Shown one piece after another: positions 47,605-55,667 of a stretch of DNA of 64,000 bases. The stretch covers positions 868,001-932,000 of the forward strand of contig NZ_FOMK01000002.1 in the NCBI RefSeq assembly GCF_900112615.1, in the 5' to 3' direction. Numbering within the stretch: the stretch's first letter is position 1; every line of letters starts with the position of its first letter. The stretch comes from Chitinophaga sp. CF118. GTDB taxonomy: Bacteria > Bacteroidota > Bacteroidia > Chitinophagales > Chitinophagaceae. The position numbers and the translations under genes were made by a program. The notes below the pieces were generated by a model. That model was given only the letters and a program-made list of their open reading frames with translations, was not told the origin of the DNA and did no database searches.

Positions 47605-47745
47605 CGTGTACTTTCCCATATTGCTGAATCAGGTAGTTAACCCTGGCTAATAAATTCCAGAAATGGCGCAATATATGCATACCTTACAGTTCATATTACA
47701 GATGAACCCCTCCATTTTTTTATAAATGATCTACCCATAAACAAG

Positions 47746-49893
47746 ATGAGCATAACCATCACAAAACAAGAGCTTGCTTTTCAAGATGAAGAAAAAGAAA
47801 AACGAGCCGCAGAGTTAGCTCTTGCGAACAAAGAAATTGCGTTACTCCTTGAAGAAAAAGAAAAGCTGGCGGCAGAATTAATTATTGTTAAAGATGAGCT
47901 TGTTTTCCAAAATAAAAAAATTACAGCGAAGTTACAAAAGAGCCTTAAAGAGTCCATTGATTACAAATACGCATTGGAAGAATCTTCCATTGTTGCCATT
48001 ACAGACCAGAAAGGAATTATTAAGTATGCAAATGATAATTTCTGCAAAATTTCTAAATACGACCGACAGGAATTAATTGGTCAGGATCATCGAATTATCA
48101 ACTCAGGTTTCCACCCGAAAGAATTTATCCGCGAATTATGGGTAACCATTGCTAATGGAAAAATATGGAAGGGTGAATTAAAAAACAAAGCAAAGGATGG
48201 AACCATTTACTGGGTGGATACTACCATTGTTCCTTTTCTGAATGAGCAAGGCAAACCATATCAATATGTTGCAATAAGGGCTGATATTACTGAAAGAAAA
48301 AGGGCTGAAGAAAATTTAGTACAAAGTTTGAAAGAAGTTTCTGATTACAAATACGCACTGGAAGAATCTTCCATTGTTGCCATTACTGACCAGAAAGGAA
48401 TTATTAAGTATGCCAATGATAATTTCTGTAAAATTTCTAAATACGACCGACAGGAATTAATTGGTCAGGATCATCGAATTATCAACTCAGGTTTCCACCC
48501 GAAAGAATTTATCCGTGATTTATGGGTAACCATTGCTAATGGAAAAATATGGAAGGGTGAATTAAAAAACAAAGCAAAGGATGGAACCATTTACTGGGTG
48601 GATACTACCATTGTTCCTTTTCTGAATGAGCAAGACAAGCCATATCAATATGTTGCAATAAGGGCTGATATTACTGAAAGAAAAAGAGTTGAAGAGAATT
48701 TAGTGCAGAGTTTGAAAGAAGTTTCTGATTACAAATACGCACTGGAAGAATCTTCCATTGTTGCCATCACAGACCAGAAAGGAATTATTAAGTATGCCAA
48801 TGACAATTTCTGTAAAATTTCTAAATACGACCGACAGGAATTAATTGACCAGGATCATCGAATTATCAACTCAGGCTTTCATCCGAAAGAATTTATCCGC
48901 GGCCTATGGGTAACCATTGCAAATGGAAAAATCTGGAAAGGTGAATTAAAAAACAAAGCAAAGGATGGAACCATTTACTGGGTGGATACTACCATTGTTC
49001 CTTTTCTGAATGAAGAGAACAAACCTTACCAATACATTGCCATAAGAGCAGATATTACCGAACGTAAAAGAGTTGATGAGTTAATCATTGCTAATAAGGA
49101 ACTTGCTATTCAAAACACAGAGAGGGAAAACCGGGCAGCGGAATTGACCATTATCAACAATGAACTTGCTTTTCAAAGCGAAGAAAAAGAAAAAAAGGCC
49201 ACAGAATTAATGAATACCAATAAAGTGCTTGAGCAATTTGCCTATGTAGCTTCACATGACCTACAGGAACCGCTTCGCACAGTTTCTAATTACATGAAGG
49301 TATTTGAGGAAGATTATTCAGAGCTGTTAGATGAGAATGCTATGAGATATCTTCATTCCATAAACAATGCTACAAAAAGAATGAAAAGTTTGATCAAATC
49401 GCTTTTAGACTTTTCACGATTAGGTCGTAATACAAAACTCGTTTATCAGGATTGCAAAAAAATAATTGAAGATGTACTTGCCGATCTTGAGACTATGATA
49501 AAATCCTCCAACGCGGTAATTGAAGTGTTAGAAATGCCTAAGTTGAATGTATTTGAAATTGAAATTAGTCAGGTGTTTCAAAATCTTATTACTAATGCGA
49601 TTAAATTTCAAAAAGAAAACACTCAACCCAAAATTCAAATATCTTCTGAAAAAATAAAAAATGCGTGGAAATTCACAGTAAGTGATAATGGAATAGGAAT
49701 TGACCCTGCCCATTTCCAAAGGATATTTGACATCTTTCAGCGTTTAGAAACCAAAGAAAAATATGAAGGGAGCGGAATTGGCCTTGCCAATTGCAAAAAA
49801 ATAGTTCAATTACATCAGGGGGAAATCTGGGTTGAATCAACTCCTGACCAAGGAACCAAATTTCATTTCACCATATCAAATCTAACTTTATGA
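47746..49893 (+). CDS. Cytosolic sensor histidine kinase with three near-identical PAS modules
   Basis: 715 aa, no membrane segment. N-terminal coiled coil (about 1-65), three PAS/PAC modules (about 66-193, 194-321, 322-449), a second coiled coil (about 445-500), then HisKA with phospho-acceptor His504 in YVASHDLQEPLRT and HATPase_c (NLITNAIKF, DNGIGIDP, GSGIGLANCKK). The three PAS modules differ at only a few residues (for example FIRELW, FIRDLW, FIRGLW) and are 384-bp tandem copies in the DNA. Each carries NFCKISKYDRQELIGQDHRI and ends ADITERKR, as in flavin- or haem-type PAS domains, but the cofactor cannot be assigned. It overlaps the response regulator by 4 bp. Confidence 0.93.
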   Translation: MSITITKQELAFQDEEKEKRAAELALANKEIALLLEEKEKLAAELIIVKDELVFQNKKITAKLQKSLKESIDYKYALEESSIVAITDQKGIIKYANDNFCKISKYDRQELIGQDHRIINSGFHPKEFIRELWVTIANGKIWKGELKNKAKDGTIYWVDTTIVPFLNEQGKPYQYVAIRADITERKRAEENLVQSLKEVSDYKYALEESSIVAITDQKGIIKYANDNFCKISKYDRQELIGQDHRIINSGFHPKEFIRDLWVTIANGKIWKGELKNKAKDGTIYWVDTTIVPFLNEQDKPYQYVAIRADITERKRVEENLVQSLKEVSDYKYALEESSIVAITDQKGIIKYANDNFCKISKYDRQELIDQDHRIINSGFHPKEFIRGLWVTIANGKIWKGELKNKAKDGTIYWVDTTIVPFLNEENKPYQYIAIRADITERKRVDELIIANKELAIQNTERENRAAELTIINNELAFQSEEKEKKATELMNTNKVLEQFAYVASHDLQEPLRTVSNYMKVFEEDYSELLDENAMRYLHSINNATKRMKSLIKSLLDFSRLGRNTKLVYQDCKKIIEDVLADLETMIKSSNAVIEVLEMPKLNVFEIEISQVFQNLITNAIKFQKENTQPKIQISSEKIKNAWKFTVSDNGIGIDPAHFQRIFDIFQRLETKEKYEGSGIGLANCKKIVQLHQGEIWVESTPDQGTKFHFTISNLTL
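47941..48324 (+). repeat. PAS repeat unit 1 (384 bp)
   Basis: First of three in-frame 384-bp (128-codon) direct repeats. Its first 20 or so bases differ more from the other two than the rest, suggesting it is the oldest or the original junction. Confidence 0.9.
48325..48708 (+). repeat. PAS repeat unit 2 (384 bp)
   Basis: Almost identical to unit 1; protein differences are few (Glu to Asp in FIRDLW, Gly to Asp in NEQDKPY, Ala to Val in KRVEENL). Confidence 0.9.
48709..49092 (+). repeat. PAS repeat unit 3 (384 bp)
   Basis: Third copy, slightly more diverged towards its end (ELIDQDH, FIRGLW, NEENKPYQYIA), where it runs into the second coiled coil. Confidence 0.9.
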
Positions 49894-50285
49894 ATAAGAA
49901 ATTAAACTGCATAATGTTGGTTGATGATAGCTCAGATGACAATTTCTTTCATGAAAGAGAGATCAAAAAATCTGATTTGGCAACTATCGTTATTACTAAA
50001 AACTCAGGAAAAACGGCATTAGAATATTTAAAATCAAAGAAAGATCCACGCTCTGACCTGATTTTTTTGGATATCAATATGCCAGGAATGAATGGTTGGG
50101 AATTTCTGAATGAATATAATCAGCTTGACAAAGAATTACAGAGCCAGGCAATAATTATTATGCTCACCACTTCTGATAATTCTGACGATCTGGAAAGAGT
50201 TAAAATGTGGAAAATTGTCTCGCATTATATAACAAAACCTCTGACTAAAGAAACGATGAAAGATATTATTGATAGATATTTCTAA
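49890..50285 (+). CDS. Single-domain response regulator (CheY/Rcp1-like)
   Basis: 131 aa receiver domain with no output domain. Acidic pocket in MLVDDSSDDNFF, phospho-acceptor Asp61 in LIFLDINMPGMNGWEFL, Thr in IIMLTTSDNSDD and Lys in HYITKPLTKE. The Rcp1 type is commonly the partner of phytochrome or PAS kinases. Its start overlaps the kinase stop (ATGA), so it is the cognate partner; the downstream target is unknown and probably acts by protein-protein contact. Confidence 0.93.
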   Translation: MNKKLNCIMLVDDSSDDNFFHEREIKKSDLATIVITKNSGKTALEYLKSKKDPRSDLIFLDINMPGMNGWEFLNEYNQLDKELQSQAIIIMLTTSDNSDDLERVKMWKIVSHYITKPLTKETMKDIIDRYF

Positions 50286-50433
50286 TAATATGGATAAAAT
50301 ATCTGGAAATATCCCCCTGTTATTTTAGTACTGAACCAAATACATTCGAGACCTCAGATATTATAATATTACGAAAGTACTTCCAAATTTCGCCCATTCT
50401 GCACGGGCAATGACAGAGACAACACAAGAGCCC

Positions 50434-50468
50434 AAACACTAGCCTGAAAAATTGGCTGGTTAGTGTTT
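50434..50468 (+). terminator. Imperfect hairpin terminator
   Basis: AAACACTAGCC pairs with GGC...TTAGTGTTT with a small bulge; it lies 150 bp after the response regulator. Confidence 0.45.
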
Positions 50469-50582
50469 CGTTTGACAGTTTAATTTATTTAAAAGGTGAA
50501 GCCAAGAGACGTATCTCTGGATCTCTTTCATCCATTTGCACCTATATTCTTTAAATCGTTGTGCAGATTTAAGAACTAATTA

Positions 50583-51230
50583 TTAATTTAAGGTTCCACC
50601 AAAAGACTTACTCCTTTTACACAAATCCGGCAAATATTTAATAACCCACTCCGGTATTTCCTCGAATGATAGGTTAAACTTCATTTGCCCCTCCTTCCAA
50701 ATAGCAATCTGGGTAACAAGCTCTTCAGAAGAATCAAGAATAATAAGTTCATCTAACAATTCAAAATACTCATTCAGTTTATACAGATTGCCATAATAAT
50801 TCTTGTCTACTTCATAAGGAGGAACATTATGCCCACCATTCAAAGCACGCTTAAAAACCCTATCTAGAGATACCTCTACAGATTCCAGCCCCATGAAAAT
50901 CATACTAACTTTATAACCCCTATCCTTGAAAATTCTGATAAGATTCCAACTATAATCTTCCGTAAAATGCCCTTCATAAACGAAATCTTCATTATTATCC
51001 AAGGCAAATTTATACTGCTCTTCAAAAGCCTGATCAACATATTCATCGGCCATACGACCAGCTTCTTTATAGGAGCCTACCTGCTTACGAAATTCTAGTT
51101 GTTTGGAAGATTTTAGCTTATCGCCATCAAAAGGAGGATGCTTTTGAATAACAGCATCTGGTAACAAACCTGGACCGGTAGAAGATTTACCCGCCCCATT
51201 GGATCCTGCAATAATATACAATGTAGACAC
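50583..51230 (-). CDS. Zeta-toxin-like P-loop kinase
   Basis: 215 aa. Walker A in AGSNGAGKSS at the extreme N-terminus, FDGDKLKSS following it, and FVYEGHFTED (in the position of the zeta-toxin substrate loop), RVFKRALNGGHNVP. Matches the zeta toxin/UDP-GlcNAc kinase-like family by layout, though a non-toxic kinase is possible. It starts with GTG, overlapping the upstream gene's TAG stop by one base (TAGTG), so the two are translationally coupled. AT-rich. Confidence 0.8.
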   Translation of the reverse strand: MSTLYIIAGSNGAGKSSTGPGLLPDAVIQKHPPFDGDKLKSSKQLEFRKQVGSYKEAGRMADEYVDQAFEEQYKFALDNNEDFVYEGHFTEDYSWNLIRIFKDRGYKVSMIFMGLESVEVSLDRVFKRALNGGHNVPPYEVDKNYYGNLYKLNEYFELLDELIILDSSEELVTQIAIWKEGQMKFNLSFEEIPEWVIKYLPDLCKRSKSFGGTLN

Positions 51231-51487
51231 TACCTATACTTAGAATTAATTCGATTTCTTATCAAATCAGCCTGTCTAGGTTTTACATCCTCTTCAACTA
51301 CAAAATCATTTAATTGACGGGAAACAGTAACAACCTTCATCTCACCATCAGGATACTCCATATAATACTTTCCTTTAGGAAGTGTTTTATTGTAAATCAT
51401 AAAAGGCTCACCTTTCTGTAAAGTTTCTTTACGAAGTTTACTTACAGCCACCTGCGCTTTTTTTTCTATTTCCGTTAGTTGTCTCAT
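51230..51487 (-). CDS. Small partner protein of the zeta-like kinase, putative antitoxin
   Basis: 85 aa (MRQLTEIEKKAQVAVSKLRKE ... LIRNRINSKYR): a charged helical N-terminus, a central beta section (MIYNKTLPKGKYYMEYPDGEMKVV) and a basic C-terminus. It is not epsilon-like in length or sequence that I can recognise. Position first in the pair and the 1-nt overlap are as in toxin-antitoxin operons. The antitoxin role is inferred from context only. It lies 134 bp from tRNA-His. Confidence 0.75.
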   Translation of the reverse strand: MRQLTEIEKKAQVAVSKLRKETLQKGEPFMIYNKTLPKGKYYMEYPDGEMKVVTVSRQLNDFVVEEDVKPRQADLIRNRINSKYR

Positions 51488-51586
51488 GGATTTTAGTATT
51501 TTATCCTCTTATCTAAATTAAAATAAAAATTAGATATAACGAAGTAAATAAACCCAACTTCATCAATGCTTTGATTACTAACAAAT

Positions 51587-51620
51587 AAAAAAGACGATTC
51601 AATTGAACCGTCTTTTTTTT
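51587..51620 (-). terminator. Terminator of tRNA-His
   Basis: 16-bp stem with one G:T position (AAAAAAGACGATTCAA with TTGAACCGTCTTTTTT); on the minus strand it directly follows the tRNA 3' end and finishes in T-run. Confidence 0.85.
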
Positions 51621-51621
51621 G

Positions 51622-51696
51622 GGTGATCGAAGGGTTTCGAACCCTCGACCCTCAGAACCACAATCTGATGCTCTAACCAACTGAGCTACGACCACC
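51622..51696 (-). tRNA. tRNA-His(GTG)
   Basis: Complete cloverleaf on the minus strand: acceptor GTGGTCG / CGATCAC, D-arm GCTC...GAGC, anticodon stem TCAGA / TCTGA with loop TTGTGGT (anticodon GTG), T-arm GAGGG-TTCGAAA-CCCTT. The extra 5' G at 51696 faces C73, the identity element of tRNA-His. The 3' CCA is not encoded. Confidence 0.96.
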
Positions 51697-51785
51697 GTTT
51701 GTTTGGGAGTGCAAAGATAAATAAATTCATTTTCAATTTCCAAATTTTTTCGCATTTCTTTGCTTACTTTTTTAACAGATCTATC

Positions 51786-52343
51786 ATGGGCCTTTATTTT
51801 ATACCTCTTATCGCAGCTTTTATTGGGTGGTTTACAAACTGGTTAACTATCAAATTGCTATTCCATCCCCGGAAGCCTGTAAACCTGGGATTCTTTAAGT
51901 TGCAAGGTATTTTCCCTAAACGACAGCAACAACTGGCCAGTCAGCTCGCACAACAGATAGAAGCACAATTCAGCAATATGAGCGATCCTGAGAACCTCAG
52001 GAACATTATCCCGATAGTAGAAACTTATATGGATACTTTCCTACGGGAGAAGCTCCCTGAAGCCATGCCTGTGTTTAAAATGTTCATTGGCGACAGCACT
52101 ATTCAACAGGTGAAGAAAGTGTTGATGGCTGAACTGGATAATATGCTGCCGGTCATTATCGACCAATACCTGAAAAACAGTACGTTCGACTTTGAGAGAA
52201 TGATTACTCAAAAACTAGACGCCCATAAGCTGGAAAAACTGCTTAATAAGGAACTCCGCCTGGTACAGCTGGCCGGCGCCGGATTTGGCCTGATTATGGG
52301 CTTCCTGGAGCTGCTTATACTCCTTTCCGGCCATTCATCATGA
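51786..52343 (+). CDS. DUF445 family membrane protein
   Basis: 185 aa from ATG at 51786. N-terminal helix with the family's GWFTNWLTIKLLFHPRKP, then a helical domain (IFPKRQQQLASQLAQQIEAQF) and a C-terminal helix (LAGAGFGLIMGFLELLILL). DUF445 proteins are membrane-anchored and of unknown function. The 29 residues of the longer frame from 51699 overlap the promoter region and are rejected. Confidence 0.88.
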   Translation: MGLYFIPLIAAFIGWFTNWLTIKLLFHPRKPVNLGFFKLQGIFPKRQQQLASQLAQQIEAQFSNMSDPENLRNIIPIVETYMDTFLREKLPEAMPVFKMFIGDSTIQQVKKVLMAELDNMLPVIIDQYLKNSTFDFERMITQKLDAHKLEKLLNKELRLVQLAGAGFGLIMGFLELLILLSGHSS

Positions 52344-52406
52344 AATAACCACTTATTAGGATATGGAGTAATACTTTTATAGCAGGTCTCAACAATAAAA
52401 CCCATT

Positions 52407-54842
52407 ATGCGGAATCGTCTGTTACTGGTATCAGCGCTCCTTAGCCTATGCTATGTATCTGTGGCTCAATCAGTTAAACTGGCAGGAAAAACAACGGATG
52501 CTAATACCGGCAAACCGGTAGAATACGCTTCCGTGGTATTACTCCACCCTGAAGATTCTTCTGTTATTACCGGGATGTACACCCAACCAGATGGCGGTTT
52601 TTCTTTCAATGGCATTAATCCCGGCAACTATCTCCTGCGCATTACCTTTCTGGGATACAACAATTTAATAAAACACGTAAATATTACTGCCGATAAACAA
52701 TATACATTAAAGCTACAGCCCGCAGGTAAAGTGCTGTCGACTGTAGAAATTAAAGCTGAAAAACCAGCCTTTTCCATGCAGATCGACAGGCAGGTATTTG
52801 ATGCAGGAGCCATCCTTACTGCAGATGGTGGTACCGGTACCGATGTACTAAAGAATATTCCCAGTGTGGATGTAGATATCGATGATAATATCACTTTAAG
52901 GGGTAAAAGTGTGACGATCTACGTAGATGGTAAGCCCTCCCCTTTCGGAGATGCTAAAACAGCCCTGCAAATGATCCCCGCAGAAACGATCGACCGTGTG
53001 GAAGTGATCAACAACCCCTCTGCTAAATTCGATGCCAATGGTGGCGGTGGTATTATCAACATCGTTTTAAAGAGAGATAAAGCAATTGGTTATAATGTAA
53101 TGTTCAATGCGGGCGTTGCTACCAGGGGTCAACTAAACGGCTCTGCTAATGCAAGCTTAAGAATCCGCAAATTCAACTTCTTCGGGAACTATAATGGCAG
53201 GTATGAAAGTCAGACCGGCAGCGGATACAGTTACCGTCAAAATCTGATAGCAGATACTTCAGATACATATTTCTTCAGCCAGGATAGTCATAACAAAAAC
53301 AGCAGTCACTCGAATGGCGGACGATTGGGCCTCGATTATTATTTGGATGATTATAATACATTCACCTTATCCGAAGGACTTGCCAGCAACACTGGCAATA
53401 GTGCAGATCAGATCATTCTTGATTACCTTGATCAGAACAAGCTGTCCCTGAAATCAGGACTGCGTAACAATGGAAGCAATTATAATAATCCTAATAATAA
53501 CACCAGCTTCAACTTCCGGCATACAACAGACCGGCCTAATGAAGAATGGACAGCCTATGTAAGCTATAGTAATAACAAAGGCAACAGTAACAGTCATTAC
53601 AATACGAAATACAACACAGATACAAACCCTGCACAACAACAAAATAAAAGCATTTCTCAGAACCGCTTCTGGAATATCCAAACGGATTACACTACTCCCG
53701 TGGGGAAAAAAGGAAAGTTTGAAGCAGGTGCAAAAGCGACGTTAAGGAATAATAACAACGACTATAACGCACAGGTATATAACTGGGATACACAACTGTT
53801 TGAAAAGAGTAATACCCTCTCCAATACCTACTCCTATAAAGAAAATATTTATGGGGGATATCTGAACTTTTCCAACGCAATAGGTAACCTGGGTTACCAG
53901 GTGGGTGTAAGGGCAGAACAAGCTATGCTGAATGGCTTCTCCTACACAAAAGATACACCCGTGAAGAACAACTTTTTTAACGTGTTCCCAAGTCTGTTTT
54001 TAAAGTATAATCTTCCGCATAATGAAAATCAAAGTCTGATTTTCAATTACTCTACCCGGGTAGACAGGCCAGGCTTCGACCAACTACTACCATATATCAA
54101 TAATTCTGATCCGCAGAATATCCGTACCGGCAACCCGGACCTGAAGCCTTCACTGACGCATAAGTTTGAAGTGAATTACTCCCGGTATTTCCCGCATACT
54201 AAAGATTATCTGAACACCGGTGTATACTACTCCCAGGCAAACGATGATATAGCCCGTATCAGCATACTGGATACTATTACCGGGGTTACTACCACCAAGC
54301 CTATGAACCTGGCAACGGATCAGGACTGGGGCGCTAATTTCACATACAATCTCCATATTGTGGCGCGATGGAATATTTCCACCAACCTCAACCTGGAATA
54401 TAGCAGACTTACAAGTCCTGCCATTACCAATGAAAACTTCAATTACGGGATCACAGTCAACAGCACGGTACGCCTGCCTAAGAAATTAAGTATCCAGATG
54501 AACGGACATTACCGTTCCCCCCGGGTACAGCCCCAGGGTACTTTCAAAGCAATGAACGGCGTAGACTTAGGCATACGCAAGGAACTGCTCAAAGACAATA
54601 AACTGGCTATCTCTCTGAACATTTCCGACGTCTTAAATACACAAAACTTCAGCACCCATTACGAAACAGAGTCTTTTATTCAAGACTACTCCCGTAAAAG
54701 GACTACCCGCTTTATCAGGCTTAATATCCGCTATCGCTTTGGGAAAATGGATCCTAACATGTTCAAAAAGAAGAAGAAACAAGAAGATGTAGAAGAACCC
54801 GAAGAAAAGGATAAGGACAAGGATAAAGATAATGCCTTATGA
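52407..54842 (+). CDS. Outer-membrane beta-barrel protein (TonB-receptor-like)
   Basis: 811 aa. Signal peptide (about 1-20), carboxypeptidase-regulatory domain (about 25-105; LAGKTTDANTGKPVEYASVVLL), plug-like segment (VFDAGAILTADGGTGTDVLKNIPSVDVD, LRGKSVTIYVDGKPSPFGD, IDRVEVINNPSAKFDANGGGGIINIVLKRD) and an outer-membrane beta-barrel family (OMP_b-brl_3) barrel. Instead of a terminal Phe, an acidic/basic tail of about 25 residues follows the barrel end (KKKKKQEDVEEPEEKDKDK). Transport substrate unknown. Its stop overlaps the convergent pcm gene by 6 bp. Confidence 0.9.
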   Translation: MRNRLLLVSALLSLCYVSVAQSVKLAGKTTDANTGKPVEYASVVLLHPEDSSVITGMYTQPDGGFSFNGINPGNYLLRITFLGYNNLIKHVNITADKQYTLKLQPAGKVLSTVEIKAEKPAFSMQIDRQVFDAGAILTADGGTGTDVLKNIPSVDVDIDDNITLRGKSVTIYVDGKPSPFGDAKTALQMIPAETIDRVEVINNPSAKFDANGGGGIINIVLKRDKAIGYNVMFNAGVATRGQLNGSANASLRIRKFNFFGNYNGRYESQTGSGYSYRQNLIADTSDTYFFSQDSHNKNSSHSNGGRLGLDYYLDDYNTFTLSEGLASNTGNSADQIILDYLDQNKLSLKSGLRNNGSNYNNPNNNTSFNFRHTTDRPNEEWTAYVSYSNNKGNSNSHYNTKYNTDTNPAQQQNKSISQNRFWNIQTDYTTPVGKKGKFEAGAKATLRNNNNDYNAQVYNWDTQLFEKSNTLSNTYSYKENIYGGYLNFSNAIGNLGYQVGVRAEQAMLNGFSYTKDTPVKNNFFNVFPSLFLKYNLPHNENQSLIFNYSTRVDRPGFDQLLPYINNSDPQNIRTGNPDLKPSLTHKFEVNYSRYFPHTKDYLNTGVYYSQANDDIARISILDTITGVTTTKPMNLATDQDWGANFTYNLHIVARWNISTNLNLEYSRLTSPAITNENFNYGITVNSTVRLPKKLSIQMNGHYRSPRVQPQGTFKAMNGVDLGIRKELLKDNKLAISLNISDVLNTQNFSTHYETESFIQDYSRKRTTRFIRLNIRYRFGKMDPNMFKKKKKQEDVEEPEEKDKDKDKDNAL

Positions 54843-55493
54843 GCTTTTGCCCGCCAGCATGGGAACAAAGGAAAAGTTATCAAATAACTCCTGATCAAAC
54901 TCTGTATCACTCATTTTAGTAATTCGCAACATACGTTGCACATCCTGTCCGCCAACTGGAATCACCATCTTACCACCTATTTTTAACTGTTGGAGCAGCT
55001 TTTCAGGTATCTGTGGCGCTGCAGCTGTAACCAGCACTTTATCAAAGGGGGCATAGGTAGGAAGCCCTTCATAACCATCTCCATAAAAAAACTTGATGGT
55101 AGGGTATTTAGCCTTGAACGGAAACTGTTTTACCTGTTCAAACAGCTTTTTCTGTCTTTCAATCGTAAATACATTTACTTTCATTTCAGCCAGTACACAT
55201 GCCTGGTAAGCGCTACCGGTACCTATTTCGAGCACCTTCTCATAAGGCTTCAGTTCCAGCAGTTGTGACTGATAAGCAACAGTATAGGGTTGAGAAATAG
55301 TTTGACCTTCACCTATAGGGAAAGCCCTGTCTTCGTAGGCAATACCTTCAAATGCCGTATCCAGAAAATAATGCCGGGGAATGTTGTTGATAGCCGTTAA
55401 TACATTTTCATCTGTAATGCCTTTCTGCCGGATACCATCTACTAATTGCCTGCGTAATCCTCTTTGTTTATAAGAATCTTCATACCGCCTCAT
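54837..55493 (-). CDS. pcm: Protein-L-isoaspartate O-methyltransferase
   Basis: 218 aa Rossmann methyltransferase. Family signature region GEGQTISQPYTVAYQSQLLEL, the SAM-binding EKVLEIGTGSAYQACVLAEM, FFYGDGYEGLPTYAPFDKVLVTAAAPQIPEKLL and MVIPVGGQDVQRM. It repairs L-isoaspartyl residues in aged proteins in the cytosol. Converges on the barrel gene with a 6-bp overlap. Confidence 0.95.
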   Translation of the reverse strand: MRRYEDSYKQRGLRRQLVDGIRQKGITDENVLTAINNIPRHYFLDTAFEGIAYEDRAFPIGEGQTISQPYTVAYQSQLLELKPYEKVLEIGTGSAYQACVLAEMKVNVFTIERQKKLFEQVKQFPFKAKYPTIKFFYGDGYEGLPTYAPFDKVLVTAAAPQIPEKLLQQLKIGGKMVIPVGGQDVQRMLRITKMSDTEFDQELFDNFSFVPMLAGKSS

Positions 55494-55667
55494 GGTACAA
55501 AATTAACCAATACCTGCAACATTCAATAATGTGTGGAATACTTCTATTTATCAACATCCTGGTTTGATAATTGTATGGTTCTGCACCAGGCTTTTCATTA
55601 AATCCATATTTTATCATATTTTACACACTTGTTTCTGAATCAATTGGAAGACAAACACAATCGTTCT

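Larger units (their letters stand above)
46936..47745. other. 810-bp gene-poor gap with repeats
   Basis: No gene supported. Contents: a 29-bp-stem hairpin (46955-47018), an 11-bp direct-repeat cluster with inverted copies (47280-47366), a copy of a dispersed 38-bp repeat (47566-47604), and the 15-mer AACCCCTCCATTTTT twice (47184-47198 and 47705-47719), the second just ahead of the kinase gene. Confidence 0.5.
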
